A stretch of DNA of 47,377 nt from Acidobacteriota bacterium (GTDB taxonomy: Bacteria > Pseudomonadota > Alphaproteobacteria > Acetobacterales > Acetobacteraceae), in assembly GCA_903970435.1 (NCBI GenBank), contig CAJCIS010000151.1, positions 1 to 47,377 on the forward strand, written 5' to 3'. Shown piece after piece: positions 8,833-19,172 of this stretch (its first letter is position 1; each line of letters opens with the position of its first letter). A program made the position numbers and the translations under genes. The notes beneath the pieces are model-generated. The model was not told the DNA's origin. It searched no databases and saw nothing but the letters and a program-made list of their open reading frames with translations.

Positions 8833-11295
8833 ATGGATTTCGACCCCGCCACCGATGCTCCAGCGGCCAACGACGTGGCCACGCTGCGCACGGCGATTCT
8901 GGATCGGCTGACTTATGACGTCGGCAAGAGCCGCAACAGTGCCAGCGAGCGCGACTGGTTCGTAGCCACTGCCCTGGCGGTACGTGACCGCGTGGTGGAG
9001 CGGTGGATTGAGAGCACGAGCGACACCCATGAGCGCGGGTCCAAGCGAGTGTACTATCTGTCGCTGGAATTTCTGATCGGCCGCTTACTGTTCGATTTTC
9101 TGAACAATCTTGGGCTTACCGACACAGTTCGCGCTTCGTTGCGCGAACTGGAGGTAGACCTCGACCGGCTGCGCACTGTCGAGCCGGACGCGGCACTCGG
9201 CAATGGCGGCCTGGGCCGGCTGGCGGCTTGCTTCATGGAAAGCATGGCCTCGCTGGCCATTCCGGCACATGGCTACGGCATCCGGTACGATCATGGCCTG
9301 TTCCGGCAGGTGATCAAGAACGGTGTGCAGCAGGAATACCCCGAGGAATGGTTGTCATTTGGCAATCCGTGGGAATTCGAACGGCCCGAGGTGACCTACG
9401 ATATCGGATTTGGCGGCGCGGTAGAAGCGGCACCGGGCGATGGACCCGCGCGCCTGGTATGGATCCCGGCCGAGCGCGTAGAGGCGGTCGCATTCGACAC
9501 GCCGATACTGGGCTGGCGCGGACGCCACGTGAACACGTTACGCTTATGGTCGGCGCGGCCGGCCGATCCCTTGCGGCTGGAGGCGTTCAATCTGGGCGAT
9601 CACGCGGGTGCATTGTCGGACCAGGTGCGGGCTGAATCGATCAGCAAGATCCTTTATCCCAGCGACGAGACACCGGCCGGGCTGGAATTGCGGCTGCGCC
9701 AGGAATTCTTCTTTGCCAGCGCATCGTTGCAGGATCTGGTGCGGCGGCATATCCGCGCGTTTGGCAGCGTGCGTGCGCTGCCGGACAAGGTGGCGATACA
9801 GTTGAATGATACGCATCCGGCGATCGCGGTGCCGGAGATGATGCGCATTCTGGTCGATCTGCACGACGTACCGTGGGACGATGCTTGGCGCATTACCCGC
9901 GGCGTGTTCTGCTATACCAACCATACACTGCTGCCGGAGGCTCTGGAAAGTTGGCCGGTGCCGCTGATGGAACGGCTGTTGCCGCGGCACATGCAGATCA
10001 TTTATCTGCTGAATGCGCTGCACGTGGATCTGGTGCGCAACAGCCATCCAGGCAACGACCGGCTGCTGGCCAGCGTATCGCTGATTGAGGAGAATCACGG
10101 CAGACGGGTGCGGATGGGGCATCTGGCCTTCGTCGGGTCCGGCCATGTCAATGGCGTCTCCGCCCTGCACAGCGATTTGATGCGCAAGACCGTGTTCCTT
10201 GACCTGGCCACGATCTATCCAGGTCGCATCAGCAACAAGACCAACGGAATCACGTTCCGGCGGTGGTTGCAGCAATCCAATCCCGGGCTGACGTCGCTGC
10301 TGTGCGAATGCGTGGGGCCCGCGGTGCTGGACGATGCGCGGGCACTGGAGAATTTGGCGCCGCTGGCGGGCGACACTATTCTGCAAGGCCGTTTCGCCGC
10401 GGTCAAGCGGGCCAACAAGGTGGCGCTGGCGGAACTTATCCGCCAGCGCCTGGAAATCCGGGTGGACCCGTCGGCCCTGTTCGATGTGCAAATCAAGCGG
10501 ATTCACGAATACAAGCGCCAGCTGTTGAACATTCTGGAAACCATCGCGATGTATGACAACATTCGCGCACATCCCGGCCAGAATTGGGAGCCGCGCGTAA
10601 AAATATTTGCCGGCAAGGCGGCGGCGAGCTACCATCAGGCCAAACTGATCATCAAGCTGATCAACGACGTGGCGCGGGTGGTGAACAGCGACCCGACGGT
10701 GCGGGATTTGTTGAAGGTGGTGTTCCTGCCGAACTACAATGTCAGCCTGGCGGAGATTATCATTCCGGCAGCCGATCTTTCGGAACAGATTTCCACGGCG
10801 GGGATGGAAGCTTCGGGCACCGGCAACATGAAGCTCGCGCTGAACGGGGCGCTGACGATCGGCACGCTGGATGGCGCGAACATCGAAATCTCCGAACATG
10901 TAGGGCAGCAGAATATCTTCATCTTCGGCATGACGGCGGCGCAGGTGGAGGCGCGGCGGCGTGACGGGTTCGACATGACGGACACGATTGCGGCGTCGCC
11001 GGGGCTGACAGAAGTTTTGGACGCGGTCGAGTCGGGGGTGTTTTCGCCTGGCGAGCCGGACAGGTTCGTTTCGCTGACCAATGCGGTGCGGCGGAACGAC
11101 TGGTTCATGGTGGCAGGGGATTTTGACGCTTATTACGAAACGCAAAGGCGCGTCGCGGAGGTATGGCACGACCCGTCGGCATGGTGGCGCGCGAGCATGC
11201 TCAATACGGCGAACATGGGGTGGTTTTCATCGGATCGGACAATCCGGGAGTATGCTACGGAATTGTGGGGTTTGCCGGGGGCGGGGGCATTATGA
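8833..11295 (+). CDS. glgP: Glycogen phosphorylase
   Basis: 820 residues, the usual length. The enzyme releases glucose-1-phosphate from the non-reducing ends of glycogen. The pyridoxal-phosphate site is intact as [14 protein letters not shown] with the lysine at about 667. Other family blocks are [56 protein letters not shown] and [13 protein letters not shown] chose ATG at 8833 because GGAGAGCAGG lies just upstream; the frame stays open back to 8719, but that would run into the preceding flavoprotein gene. It begins the block glgP-glgC-glgA-glgX/malQ. Confidence 0.96.
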   Translation: MDFDPATDAPAANDVATLRTAILDRLTYDVGKSRNSASERDWFVATALAVRDRVVERWIESTSDTHERGSKRVYYLSLEFLIGRLLFDFLNNLGLTDTVRASLRELEVDLDRLRTVEPDAALGNGGLGRLAACFMESMASLAIPAHGYGIRYDHGLFRQVIKNGVQQEYPEEWLSFGNPWEFERPEVTYDIGFGGAVEAAPGDGPARLVWIPAERVEAVAFDTPILGWRGRHVNTLRLWSARPADPLRLEAFNLGDHAGALSDQVRAESISKILYPSDETPAGLELRLRQEFFFASASLQDLVRRHIRAFGSVRALPDKVAIQLNDTHPAIAVPEMMRILVDLHDVPWDDAWRITRGVFCYTNHTLLPEALESWPVPLMERLLPRHMQIIYLLNALHVDLVRNSHPGNDRLLASVSLIEENHGRRVRMGHLAFVGSGHVNGVSALHSDLMRKTVFLDLATIYPGRISNKTNGITFRRWLQQSNPGLTSLLCECVGPAVLDDARALENLAPLAGDTILQGRFAAVKRANKVALAELIRQRLEIRVDPSALFDVQIKRIHEYKRQLLNILETIAMYDNIRAHPGQNWEPRVKIFAGKAAASYHQAKLIIKLINDVARVVNSDPTVRDLLKVVFLPNYNVSLAEIIIPAADLSEQISTAGMEASGTGNMKLALNGALTIGTLDGANIEISEHVGQQNIFIFGMTAAQVEARRRDGFDMTDTIAASPGLTEVLDAVESGVFSPGEPDRFVSLTNAVRRNDWFMVAGDFDAYYETQRRVAEVWHDPSAWWRASMLNTANMGWFSSDRTIREYATELWGLPGAGAL

Positions 11296-11303
11296 TCAGA
11301 AAG

Positions 11304-11330
11304 AAGGCCAGGGGCTCTGCCCCTGGCCTT
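11304..11330. terminator. Perfect 12-bp hairpin between glgP and glgC (family B repeat)
   Basis: AAGGCCAGGGGC and GCCCCTGGCCTT form a perfect 12-bp stem with a TCT loop, starting 8 bases after the glgP stop and followed by the pyrimidine-rich CGTTTCTCTT. It may attenuate or terminate transcription, or protect the glgP mRNA end. The same GGCC-GGGGCTC sequence forms the tips of the longer element before glgX/malQ, so it is also a member of a repeat family. Confidence 0.7.
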
Positions 11331-11354
11331 CGTTTCTCTTGCGGCCTCGCCGTC

Positions 11355-12650
11355 ATGGATAAACAGCTCGGCATGAGCGGCCCCCTAGCACGATCAGCCA
11401 TGGCATACGTCCTGGCCGGCGGCCGCGGCAGCCGCCTCCTCGAACTCACCGATCGTCGCGCCAAGCCCGCCGTCTATTTCGGCGGCACCATGCGCATCAT
11501 CGATTTCGCCCTGTCAAACGCATTGAACTCCGGTATTCGGCGCATTAGCGTCGCCACGCAATACAAGGCACACAGCCTCATCCGCCACCTGCAGCGCGGC
11601 TGGAATTTCTTCCGATCGGAACGCAAGGAAAGCTTCGACATTCTGCCGGCTAGCCAACGCGTCGAAGGCGAACGCTGGTACGCCGGAACCGCTGATGCCG
11701 TCTATCAGAATATCGACATCATCGAAAGCTACGCACCGCAGTACATCGTGCTTCTCGCCGGCGATCACATCTATAAAATGGACTATGAATACATGCTGCA
11801 ACAGCATGTCGATCAGGGCGGCGACGTAACGGTAGGATGCATCGAAATTCCGCGCGCGTCAGCCGGCGGATTTGGCATCATGAAGGTGGACAAGGAAAGC
11901 CGCATCACCGAATTCATGGAAAAGCCGCTGGATCCTCCCGCCATGCCGGGAAAACCGGAAAGCTCGCTCGGCAGCATGGGTATTTACGTCTTCGAGACGA
12001 AATTCCTGATCGAACAGCTCAAACGCGACGCGGCGGATCCGAACTCCACCCGCGATTTTGGTGCCGACATAATCCCGTATATTGTTCGGCACGGACGCGC
12101 GTTCGCGCATGAATTCAGCCGGTCCTGCGTGCGATCGCCCAACGCGCCGGAAGCATATTGGCGGGACGTCGGCACGCTGGACGCCTATTTTGCAGCCAAT
12201 ATCGATCTCACCGAGGCGCAACCAGGGCTCGATCTCTATGACCGTGACTGGCCGATCTGGACCTATGCCGAAATTACCCCGCCCGCCCGGTTCGTGCCCG
12301 ACTTCGAGGGACGGCGCGGCACCGCGGACGCCTCGCTGTTTGCCGGTGGAACGGTCGTGACAGGCGCGAGCATCTGCCGGTCGCTCGTGTTCACCGGCGC
12401 GCGCGCGCATTCAGGCGCGGAAGTGGATGAGGCGGTGATCCTGCCCTACGTCGAAATCGGGCGCGGTGCGCGGCTGCGGCGGGTGGTGATCGATTCCGGG
12501 GTGCGTATACCTGCAGGATTGGTGATCGGAGAAGATGATGTGCTGGATATGCAACGTTTCCGCCGAACCGACGGCGGCGTGTGCCTGGTCACTCAACCTA
12601 TGATCGACCAGCTGACAACGATGAGTAATCTTGCCAAATCGGGCGCGTGA
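11355..12650 (+). CDS. glgC: Glucose-1-phosphate adenylyltransferase
   Basis: 431 residues. It makes ADP-glucose, the donor for glycogen synthase. The nucleotide-binding start [36 protein letters not shown], the [12 protein letters not shown] motif, [11 protein letters not shown] and [21 protein letters not shown] are all family blocks, and the C-terminal left-handed beta-helix is complete. The frame is open far upstream through the palindrome, but translation there would read repeat sequence, so ATG at 11355 (or 11373) is preferred. The stop overlaps glgA by GTGA, which implies translational coupling. Confidence 0.95.
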   Translation: MDKQLGMSGPLARSAMAYVLAGGRGSRLLELTDRRAKPAVYFGGTMRIIDFALSNALNSGIRRISVATQYKAHSLIRHLQRGWNFFRSERKESFDILPASQRVEGERWYAGTADAVYQNIDIIESYAPQYIVLLAGDHIYKMDYEYMLQQHVDQGGDVTVGCIEIPRASAGGFGIMKVDKESRITEFMEKPLDPPAMPGKPESSLGSMGIYVFETKFLIEQLKRDAADPNSTRDFGADIIPYIVRHGRAFAHEFSRSCVRSPNAPEAYWRDVGTLDAYFAANIDLTEAQPGLDLYDRDWPIWTYAEITPPARFVPDFEGRRGTADASLFAGGTVVTGASICRSLVFTGARAHSGAEVDEAVILPYVEIGRGARLRRVVIDSGVRIPAGLVIGEDDVLDMQRFRRTDGGVCLVTQPMIDQLTTMSNLAKSGA

Positions 12651-14074
12651 AGGTTCTTGCCGTCACATCTGAAGTTTTTCCGCTTGTCAAAACCGGCGGC
12701 CTTGCCGACGTCTGCGGCGCGTTGCCGGCCGCACTGGCAGCCGAGGGCGTTTCGGTCATAACCCTAATGCCGGGCTATCCGCCCGTGCTCACGGAATTGC
12801 GCGACACGGTAGTGATCCTGGAAATTGCCGACCTGTTCGGCGGTCCCGCGCGCGCGCTGCGCGGCCAGGCCGGCGCGCTCGACATTGTGGCAATCGATGC
12901 GCCGCATCTCTATGCTCGGGCGGGCGACCCGTATGTCGGGCCGGACGGCGTCGATTGGCCGGACAATGCCGTGCGTTTTGCAGGCTTGGGCCGCGTCGCA
13001 GCGATGCTCGCCAAGGGTGCGCTGGCTGTGGACGCGGTGCATCTGCATGATTGGCAGGCCGGGCTCGCGGCCGCGTATTTGTGCCAGCGAGACGAGCCAG
13101 GTCCCGGCATTGTCGCCACGGTTCACAACCTGGCGTTCCAGGGCCTGTTCGGCGCGCACATGCTGGAGGCGCTTGGACTGACCGCGGAACAGTTTAGTCC
13201 GGCCGGCCTGGAATATCACGGCGCGATCAGCTTTCTCAAAGCGTCCCTGATTTACGCTGACCGGATCACCACGGTGTCGCCCACCTACGCGGACGAAATC
13301 CGCACGGCCGAGGGCGGCATGGGGCTGGACGGCGTGCTGCGTCAGCGCGGGCACAACGTATCAGGAATCCTGAACGGCATCGATACGGACATCTGGGATC
13401 CGGAAATCGACCCTGCCATTCCCGTTCGTTTCGGCCGCGGGAAGCCGGTGCGGCGGGCTGCGAACAAGGCAGCCTTGCAGCGGCATTTCGGACTTGCCGA
13501 AAATGGCACGGCATTGCTTTGCGGCGTGGTCAGCAGGATGAGTTGGCAGAAGGGGTTGGATCTGCTGTTGGAAGTATTGCCGGTCCTGCGGGCCGAGAAC
13601 ATGCAATTGGCGCTGCTCGGAAGCGGCGAGCCGGCTTTGCAGGCGGCATTCTCCGCCGCCGCGGCGCGAGATCCTGACTACGTAGGCTGCCTATTCGGAT
13701 ACGACGAGACGGTCGCACACCTCATTCAGGCGGGCTCGGATGCGCTGCTCGTGCCTTCGCGGTTCGAGCCGTGCGGGCTTACGCAATTATGCGCGTTGCG
13801 ATATGGGTCCATTCCGCTTGTAGCACGGGTTGGCGGCCTGGCGGACACGGTGATCGATGCGAATGCCGCGTCATTGACGCAAGGCGTGGCGACGGGGGTG
13901 CAGTTTGCGCCGGTCACGCGCCCGGCGCTGGAACAGGCGTTGCGACGGCTTGGCATGCTGTGGCGCAATGTGCCGGCGTGGCGCCGCACGCAGCGTAACG
14001 GAATGGCAATGGATGTATCCTGGCGCGGACCCGCCGCCGCTTACGCGCGTCTGTTCCGGGCGCTCCGGGCGTGA
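12647..14074 (+). CDS. glgA: Glycogen synthase (ADP-glucose, GT5)
   Basis: 475 residues. It transfers glucose from ADP-glucose to the growing alpha-1,4-glucan. The N-terminal motif [19 protein letters not shown] contains the KTGGL donor-binding loop. Later blocks are [68 protein letters not shown] and [18 protein letters not shown], which carries the catalytic-site Glu and the GT-B C-domain. Start is GTG at 12647, overlapping the glgC stop. No branching enzyme gene lies next to it. Confidence 0.96.
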   Translation: MKVLAVTSEVFPLVKTGGLADVCGALPAALAAEGVSVITLMPGYPPVLTELRDTVVILEIADLFGGPARALRGQAGALDIVAIDAPHLYARAGDPYVGPDGVDWPDNAVRFAGLGRVAAMLAKGALAVDAVHLHDWQAGLAAAYLCQRDEPGPGIVATVHNLAFQGLFGAHMLEALGLTAEQFSPAGLEYHGAISFLKASLIYADRITTVSPTYADEIRTAEGGMGLDGVLRQRGHNVSGILNGIDTDIWDPEIDPAIPVRFGRGKPVRRAANKAALQRHFGLAENGTALLCGVVSRMSWQKGLDLLLEVLPVLRAENMQLALLGSGEPALQAAFSAAAARDPDYVGCLFGYDETVAHLIQAGSDALLVPSRFEPCGLTQLCALRYGSIPLVARVGGLADTVIDANAASLTQGVATGVQFAPVTRPALEQALRRLGMLWRNVPAWRRTQRNGMAMDVSWRGPAAAYARLFRALRA

Positions 14075-14108
14075 GGCCAACCGTCTTTGAGTTTGGTGTG
14101 TGAAAAAG

Positions 14109-14225
14109 AAGGCCCGGGGCTCCGCCCCCTGGACCCCCGCTAAGGATAGGTCCTTAGAATCTGTTACTTACGAAAGGTCAGGGGACTCATCCCCAGCGGG
14201 GTCTAGGGGCAGAGCTCCCGGCCTT
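14109..14225. repeat. Family B palindromic element with inner hairpins
   Basis: Two imperfect arms (14109-14141 and 14195-14225) are inverted repeats of each other, from AAGGCCCGGGGCTC to CTCCCGGCCTT. Between them are two perfect small hairpins: CTAAGGA-TAGG-TCCTTAG (14140-14157) and GGGGA-CTCA-TCCCC (14181-14194). The left arm can also fold alone (GGGGC-TCC-GCCCC). The whole can be drawn as a multi-arm structure. It fills the glgA to glgX/malQ gap. The open frame through it is not likely to be translated. Confidence 0.8.
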
Positions 14226-14258
14226 CGTTCCACGGATCAAGCTCAAAGGGCGATTGGC

Positions 14259-17200
14259 ATGACATCCAGAACCAGGTTGGGCGTGACGCCGCGCGGGGGT
14301 GGGGTGGACGTTGCGGTATATTCCAGCGCGGCCGAGGAAATCGAGTTCTGCACGTTCGACGAGCGTGACGCCGAGACCGGGCGCATTCCGCTGCCCTGCC
14401 GCACCGGCGACATCTTTCACGGCTTTGTGCCGGACGTTACGCCAGGCACACGCTATGGGCTGCGCGTACGCGGGGCGTTTGCGCCGGCCGAGGGACATCG
14501 TTTCAATCCAAACATGCTGCTGCTCGATCCATATGCGACACGCATCGACCGGCCATTCGTTCTGCATCCATGCCTGTTCGATACGGGCGAGGCGCCATCG
14601 TCGACCGACAGCGCGCCCTTCATGCCGAAAGCCCTGGTGTCGCCCCCGCCGGACCCGGCGGCGGCGCCGCCACCCGCGGCCTGGCACGACCTGGTGATCT
14701 ACGAGTTGCACGTGCGTGGTTTTTCCATGCTCAACCAGGCCATTCCGCAGGTGCAGCGGGGCACGTTCGCGGGCCTGGCGCATCCGGCAAGCATCGATTA
14801 CCTGACGCGCCTTGGCGTGAGCGCGGTGGAACTGTTGCCGAGTGCCGCTTGGATTGATGAGCGCCATTTGCCACCGCTCGGGCTTGGCAATTACTGGGGC
14901 TACAATCCGGTCGGGTTCTGTGCGCCCGACCCTCGGCTCGCGCCCGGCGGGTTTGCCGAAATACGCGCGGCGGTGAGCGCCCTGCGGCAGGCCGGCATTG
15001 CGACCATTCTGGATGTGGTATTCAACCATACCGGCGAAGGCGATGAGTTCGGACCGACTGTATCGCTGCGCGGTTTGGATAACGCCTATTATTACCGCCT
15101 CGATGCGGCAAACAAGCGGCTTTACGCCAACGATACGGCGTGCGGCAACGTTGTCGCCGCAGATCGACCCGGTGTGGTGCGGCTGATCCTGGATGCGCTG
15201 CGCCTATGGACCGGTGCCACCGGTGCCGACGGTTTCAGATTTGATCTCGCAACGACACTTGGACGTACCGCCAGCGGCTTTAACGCTGCCGCGCCGTTGC
15301 TGACGGCCATGGTGCAGGACCCGATCTTACGGGACAGGATTTTGGTGGCGGAGCCCTGGGATGTCGGGCCCGGCGGGTACAGGCTGGGAGAATTCGGCGC
15401 GCCGTGGGCGGAGTGGAACGATCATTTTCGCGATACGGCGCGGCGATTCTGGCGTGGCGACAGCTTCATGCTTGGCGATATGGCAACACGGCTGGCGGGG
15501 TCGGCCGATATTTTCAACCGCTCGCACCGGCCGCCGTCACGCAGCATCAATTTCATCACCGCACATGATGGTTTCACGCTGCGCGACCTGCTAAGCTATG
15601 AGCATAAGCGTAACGACACCAATGGCGAACAGAACCGCGACGGAACCGACTCGAATTATTCGTGGAATGGCGGGGCGGAAGGCGCCACTGGCGATGCTTC
15701 CGTCAATATGGCCCGGGCGCGCGACGCAAGGGCGCTCTTGGCGACGCTGCTGTTCGCGCGCGGCACGCCGATGATGACCATGGGCGACGAAGGCGGCCGA
15801 ACCCAGCAAGGCAACAACAATGCCTATTCGCAGGACAATGCACTGTCTTGGCTGGATTGGAATAATATCGATACGAACTTGCTGGCTTTCGTGCAGCGCG
15901 CCATTGCCCTGCGGCGTGCCACCGCGGCGCTGCACGAGGACCGGATGCTGACGGGCGCAGCACGCGATGATGCGGGCTTGCCGGATGTGGCGTGGCACCG
16001 CTCCGACGGCGCGGCGATGACGCCGGCGGATTGGGAGGATGCAAGCGCTGCGACATTGATCGCGCTGTTCTACACGCCGCCGGGGCGTGTGATGTTGGTG
16101 CTGCATGCCGGGCGCGGCGAACGGAACGTCGCTGTTCCGGCGCCGTTCGGGGGGCATCAATGGGCGCTCGCGCTGGATAGTTTTGATCCGGAACGATCCG
16201 GCGGGGCGGGGCAATCGTTGCGGGTCAGCGCGCGCAGCGTCGTGGTGCTGGTGGAAACGCCGAACGCAGCCGGAATGGCGCGGGGTATCGATGCGCCGGC
16301 GTTGCAACGCCTCGCCGCGGCGGCCGGCGTGGCGGTTGATTGGTGGGATGTAGCGGGCAGCCGGCATCCCGTCGCGCCCGAAACGCTAAAGGCAGTACTC
16401 GCGGCCCGAGATCTGCCGTCCGGCAATGCAGCGCAGGTGCGCGATAGCCTGGCGCGGCTGGCGGAACGTTGCTGCATGCGAGCGTTGCCGGCCGCACGGG
16501 TCGTGGCGGCCGACGCACCGGGGACTCTGACGCTGGGTTCAGCCACGGGCGGCCGCGACCGGTGGCTGCTGATCGAGCCGGAAGGGGCTGGCGCCACCAT
16601 CATCCGCCTGAAAATTGCGGCAGGTGACGGGGCGGCCGTCGAGCGGGAAACGGTGGATGGGCGGCGCTTCACCGGCCGGCGGGTCAGCCTGCCGCCGCTG
16701 CCGGCCGGGCGTTATCGGGTCACACTCGAGGGGGTGACGGCGGCGACGCATCTCACCGCAGCGCCGCAAAGCTGCCACCTGCCGGCGCCGCTTAAGGAGG
16801 GCGGGCGTCGTTTCGGCGTGGCGGCGCAACTCTACACATTGCGGCGGGACGCAGACCAGGGCGTGGGCGATTTCACCGCCCTCGGCGAGCTCGCCAGCGT
16901 GGCGGGCGCGGAGGGCGCATCGGTGATCGGGCTGAACCCGCTGCATGCCCTGTTCCGGCCGTTTCCCGATCGGGCAAGCCCGTATCACCCGGCTGACCGC
17001 CGGTTCCTGAATCCCCTTTATGTCGATGTCGCAAGGCTGGGCGTGGTGGGCGAGGCACAGGCGGTGCGCGCGGCGCTGGCGGCGGAGGAAAACCTTCTGA
17101 CTGGTCTGCGGGCGCGCAGCATGGTCGATTACCCGGCCGTCTGGGAGGTCAAAACACGTGTGTTGCGGGCCGCGTTCGCCAGCCTCGCCACCGATCCGGC

Positions 17201-18383
17201 GACCGACAGCGCACTGGATGCGTTTATCGCCCACGGGGGCGCCGCGCTGCGGGATTTCGCCGTGTGGGAGGCGCTGGCAGAGGTGCATGGTGGTGATTGG
17301 CATTTATGGCCGGAAGAATTGCACACCCCCTATGCACCGGCGGTGGCGGCCTTTGCGGCCGCGCACGAACAATCGGTGCGATTCAGCGCTTTCCTGCAGT
17401 TCCTGGCCGAACGCGGCCTGGCTGAGGCAGCCGGCGTGGCGCGCGATAGCGGCGTGGACATTGGCCTCTACCGTGATCTCGCGGTCGGGTGCGCGCCGGA
17501 TGGCGCCGAGGCGTGGTCGGAGCAGGCGTTGCTCCTGCGGGGACTATCCGTAGGCGCACCGCCCGACACGCTGGGGCCGCTCGGGCAGGTGTGGCACCTT
17601 CCGCCGCCGGACCCGATTGCCATGGAGGAGGACGGTTATGGCGCGTTCGGCCGTCTTCTGGCGACCAACATGCGCCATGCAGGGGCGCTGCGAATCGACC
17701 ATGTCATGGGGCTGATGCGGCTGTTCGTGGTACCCGCGGGCGGCGATGCGCGGGACGGCACCTATATGTCGTACAAGCTGAATGACCTAATAGGCCAGGT
17801 GGCGCTGGAAAGCACGCGGGCCGGATGCCTGGTGGTGGGCGAGGATCTCGGCACGGTGCCGCCTGAGATCGGCGTGGCGCTGGCGGCGCGGTCGGTACTG
17901 TCATACCGCGTGCTATGGTTCGAACAGACGCAGGCAGGTTTTACGCCGCCAGGCGCCTGGCCGCGCGTGGCGGCCGCGTGCGCGGCCACCCACGATCTGC
18001 CGACATTGGCGGGGTTTTGGTCTGGCGGTGATATCGCCGAACTTCTGGCGCTCGGACTGCTTGGGGTGGAAGCGGCAGCGGCAGCCATGGAAACGCGGCA
18101 AAATGCCAAGGTGGCGCTGCTGCGGCTGCTGCGCAACACGGGCCTCATCGGCTCGGAAACGCCAGGCGGGGTGCCTGCGGCCGCCATTCACGCGCTGCTG
18201 GCGCGAACACAGTCGTTGCTGGCTTTAGTGCAGGCGGACGATTTGGCGGGGGAGCTCGTCGGCGTAAACTTGCCGGGCACGGACAGAGAGCGTCCGAACT
18301 GGCGTCGACGGCTGGGGCGGGGGGCCGACGCCTTCCGCGGGGACGCCGGGCTGGCGGCGATGCGGGCAGAGCGGCCCAAGTGA
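14259..18383 (+). CDS. Fused glycogen debranching enzyme (GlgX) and 4-alpha-glucanotransferase (MalQ)
   Basis: One uninterrupted frame of 1374 residues. Residues 1 to about 670 are a GlgX/isoamylase-type GH13 enzyme with an N-terminal CBM48-like part; its catalytic residues are Asp329 (GFRFDLA), Glu365 (VAEPWD) and Asp437 (TAHDGF). From about 675 (LQRLAAAAGVAVDWWDVAG) to the end is a GH77 MalQ with Asp1147 (LRIDHVMG), Glu1195 (VVGEDLG) and Asp1246 (ATHDLP). GlgX cuts alpha-1,6 branches of limit dextrin and MalQ rejoins the short maltodextrins, so fusing them would pass products directly. These are normally separate genes. Start ATG at 14259 follows AAAGGG by 8 bases. Confidence 0.93.
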   Translation: MTSRTRLGVTPRGGGVDVAVYSSAAEEIEFCTFDERDAETGRIPLPCRTGDIFHGFVPDVTPGTRYGLRVRGAFAPAEGHRFNPNMLLLDPYATRIDRPFVLHPCLFDTGEAPSSTDSAPFMPKALVSPPPDPAAAPPPAAWHDLVIYELHVRGFSMLNQAIPQVQRGTFAGLAHPASIDYLTRLGVSAVELLPSAAWIDERHLPPLGLGNYWGYNPVGFCAPDPRLAPGGFAEIRAAVSALRQAGIATILDVVFNHTGEGDEFGPTVSLRGLDNAYYYRLDAANKRLYANDTACGNVVAADRPGVVRLILDALRLWTGATGADGFRFDLATTLGRTASGFNAAAPLLTAMVQDPILRDRILVAEPWDVGPGGYRLGEFGAPWAEWNDHFRDTARRFWRGDSFMLGDMATRLAGSADIFNRSHRPPSRSINFITAHDGFTLRDLLSYEHKRNDTNGEQNRDGTDSNYSWNGGAEGATGDASVNMARARDARALLATLLFARGTPMMTMGDEGGRTQQGNNNAYSQDNALSWLDWNNIDTNLLAFVQRAIALRRATAALHEDRMLTGAARDDAGLPDVAWHRSDGAAMTPADWEDASAATLIALFYTPPGRVMLVLHAGRGERNVAVPAPFGGHQWALALDSFDPERSGGAGQSLRVSARSVVVLVETPNAAGMARGIDAPALQRLAAAAGVAVDWWDVAGSRHPVAPETLKAVLAARDLPSGNAAQVRDSLARLAERCCMRALPAARVVAADAPGTLTLGSATGGRDRWLLIEPEGAGATIIRLKIAAGDGAAVERETVDGRRFTGRRVSLPPLPAGRYRVTLEGVTAATHLTAAPQSCHLPAPLKEGGRRFGVAAQLYTLRRDADQGVGDFTALGELASVAGAEGASVIGLNPLHALFRPFPDRASPYHPADRRFLNPLYVDVARLGVVGEAQAVRAALAAEENLLTGLRARSMVDYPAVWEVKTRVLRAAFASLATDPATDSALDAFIAHGGAALRDFAVWEALAEVHGGDWHLWPEELHTPYAPAVAAFAAAHEQSVRFSAFLQFLAERGLAEAAGVARDSGVDIGLYRDLAVGCAPDGAEAWSEQALLLRGLSVGAPPDTLGPLGQVWHLPPPDPIAMEEDGYGAFGRLLATNMRHAGALRIDHVMGLMRLFVVPAGGDARDGTYMSYKLNDLIGQVALESTRAGCLVVGEDLGTVPPEIGVALAARSVLSYRVLWFEQTQAGFTPPGAWPRVAAACAATHDLPTLAGFWSGGDIAELLALGLLGVEAAAAAMETRQNAKVALLRLLRNTGLIGSETPGGVPAAAIHALLARTQSLLALVQADDLAGELVGVNLPGTDRERPNWRRRLGRGADAFRGDAGLAAMRAERPK

Positions 18384-18402
18384 TCAAGCGGCTGTCCCAA
18401 TT

Positions 18403-18570
18403 GAAAGCAAATTTCCAGGAAAAAGAATGTTCTTTTCCGAAGAAGAACCAAAAGACTTTTGCTATTCGCCTGCGGAACGGTTTAGACCGAGGCAGCGAAG
18501 TCTGGGAATTGCATCAAGAGAAAAAGTCTTTTGGTTCTTTTCTTCAGAAAAGAACTGCTTTCTTGTTTCC
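18403..18570. repeat. Family A palindromic units, inverted pair
   Basis: A minus-oriented unit (about 18403-18463) and a plus-oriented unit (about 18519-18570) face each other over a spacer of about 55 bp, between the converging ends of glgX/malQ and coq9. The left unit is diverged (TTCTTTTCCGAAGAAGAACC); the right one is close to consensus (AAGTCTTTTGGTTCTTTTC, then TTCAGAAAAGAACTGCTTTC). Confidence 0.8.
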
Positions 18571-19172
18571 TACCGCGCCGGTGATAACGCCCGTGCCCAT
18601 AGTCCTTGCCTTAGCCGCCCGGTCACCTTGCCAAGCCGTGCCACGCCGTCCAGCCGACGGTCGAGGAACGCCAGCGTGGTCTCCTGCGTCGCGCTTTCGT
18701 TGAGCCAGAATAACAATGTTGCGCTGTACAGGCCGGCGAGGATGGCGCGCTTGGTGTACCACGAGAAATCCGCGGACCGTTCGCCGGCCGCGTGCCAAAT
18801 GGCATCCACAGTCCGCGCCGTGCAGCGGGCCGCGACAGCCGTGTTTGCCGGCAACGCCAGCAGGAGGGCCGCGCGGCGGACCGCTTGTTTGTATGGCGCG
18901 GAAATTTCGAGACGTGCCTCGATCAACATGCGCACGCGCCGCGGGACGCGCTGATCGGCGATGAGCGGCGCCGCCGACTCCACCATGCGGCGATCCATGA
19001 GATCGAGGTAGGCCTCCACCAGTTCGGGGCCACCGCCTGGGAAATGCGCGATGGCCGCTTCACCCCCAGCCCGGCGAAGCGCCGCTTTGGTCCAGCCGAA
19101 CGCCGGCACATGCGGCAAAATTTGATCGATGAGGGTGTCACGCGCGTGACTGCGCTCGGGGGGCTCGATCAC
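18570..19172 (-). CDS. COQ9-family ubiquinone biosynthesis protein
   Basis: 200 residues. COQ9 proteins are TetR-fold lipid-binding proteins that present ubiquinone precursors to the hydroxylation step (Coq7 in mitochondria). The family pattern is clear: ILPHVPAFGWTKAALRRAGG, then FPGGGPELVEAYLDLMDRRM, RMLIEARLE, RRAALLLALP and the signature WHAAGERSADFSWYTKRAIL, followed by LFWLNES. Start GTG at 19172 overlaps the stop of def by GTGA, so the two are translationally coupled. This family is typical of Alphaproteobacteria. Confidence 0.88.
   Translation of the reverse strand: MIEPPERSHARDTLIDQILPHVPAFGWTKAALRRAGGEAAIAHFPGGGPELVEAYLDLMDRRMVESAAPLIADQRVPRRVRMLIEARLEISAPYKQAVRRAALLLALPANTAVAARCTARTVDAIWHAAGERSADFSWYTKRAILAGLYSATLLFWLNESATQETTLAFLDRRLDGVARLGKVTGRLRQGLWARALSPAR

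Noticed and set aside
9544..11169. 541-codon open frame antisense to glgP
   Set aside because: It is rich in Arg, His and Gln with no family motif, and it lies fully opposite an unmistakable glycogen phosphorylase. High GC content produces such antisense frames.
11163..11354. Upstream extension of glgC into glgP
   Set aside because: It would translate the palindrome and overlap glgP; family similarity begins only after 11355.
14100..14258. Upstream extension of the glgX/malQ gene
   Set aside because: The sequence is the family B repeat element and gives the same artefact peptide as the glgC extension. ATG at 14259 has its own ribosome site.
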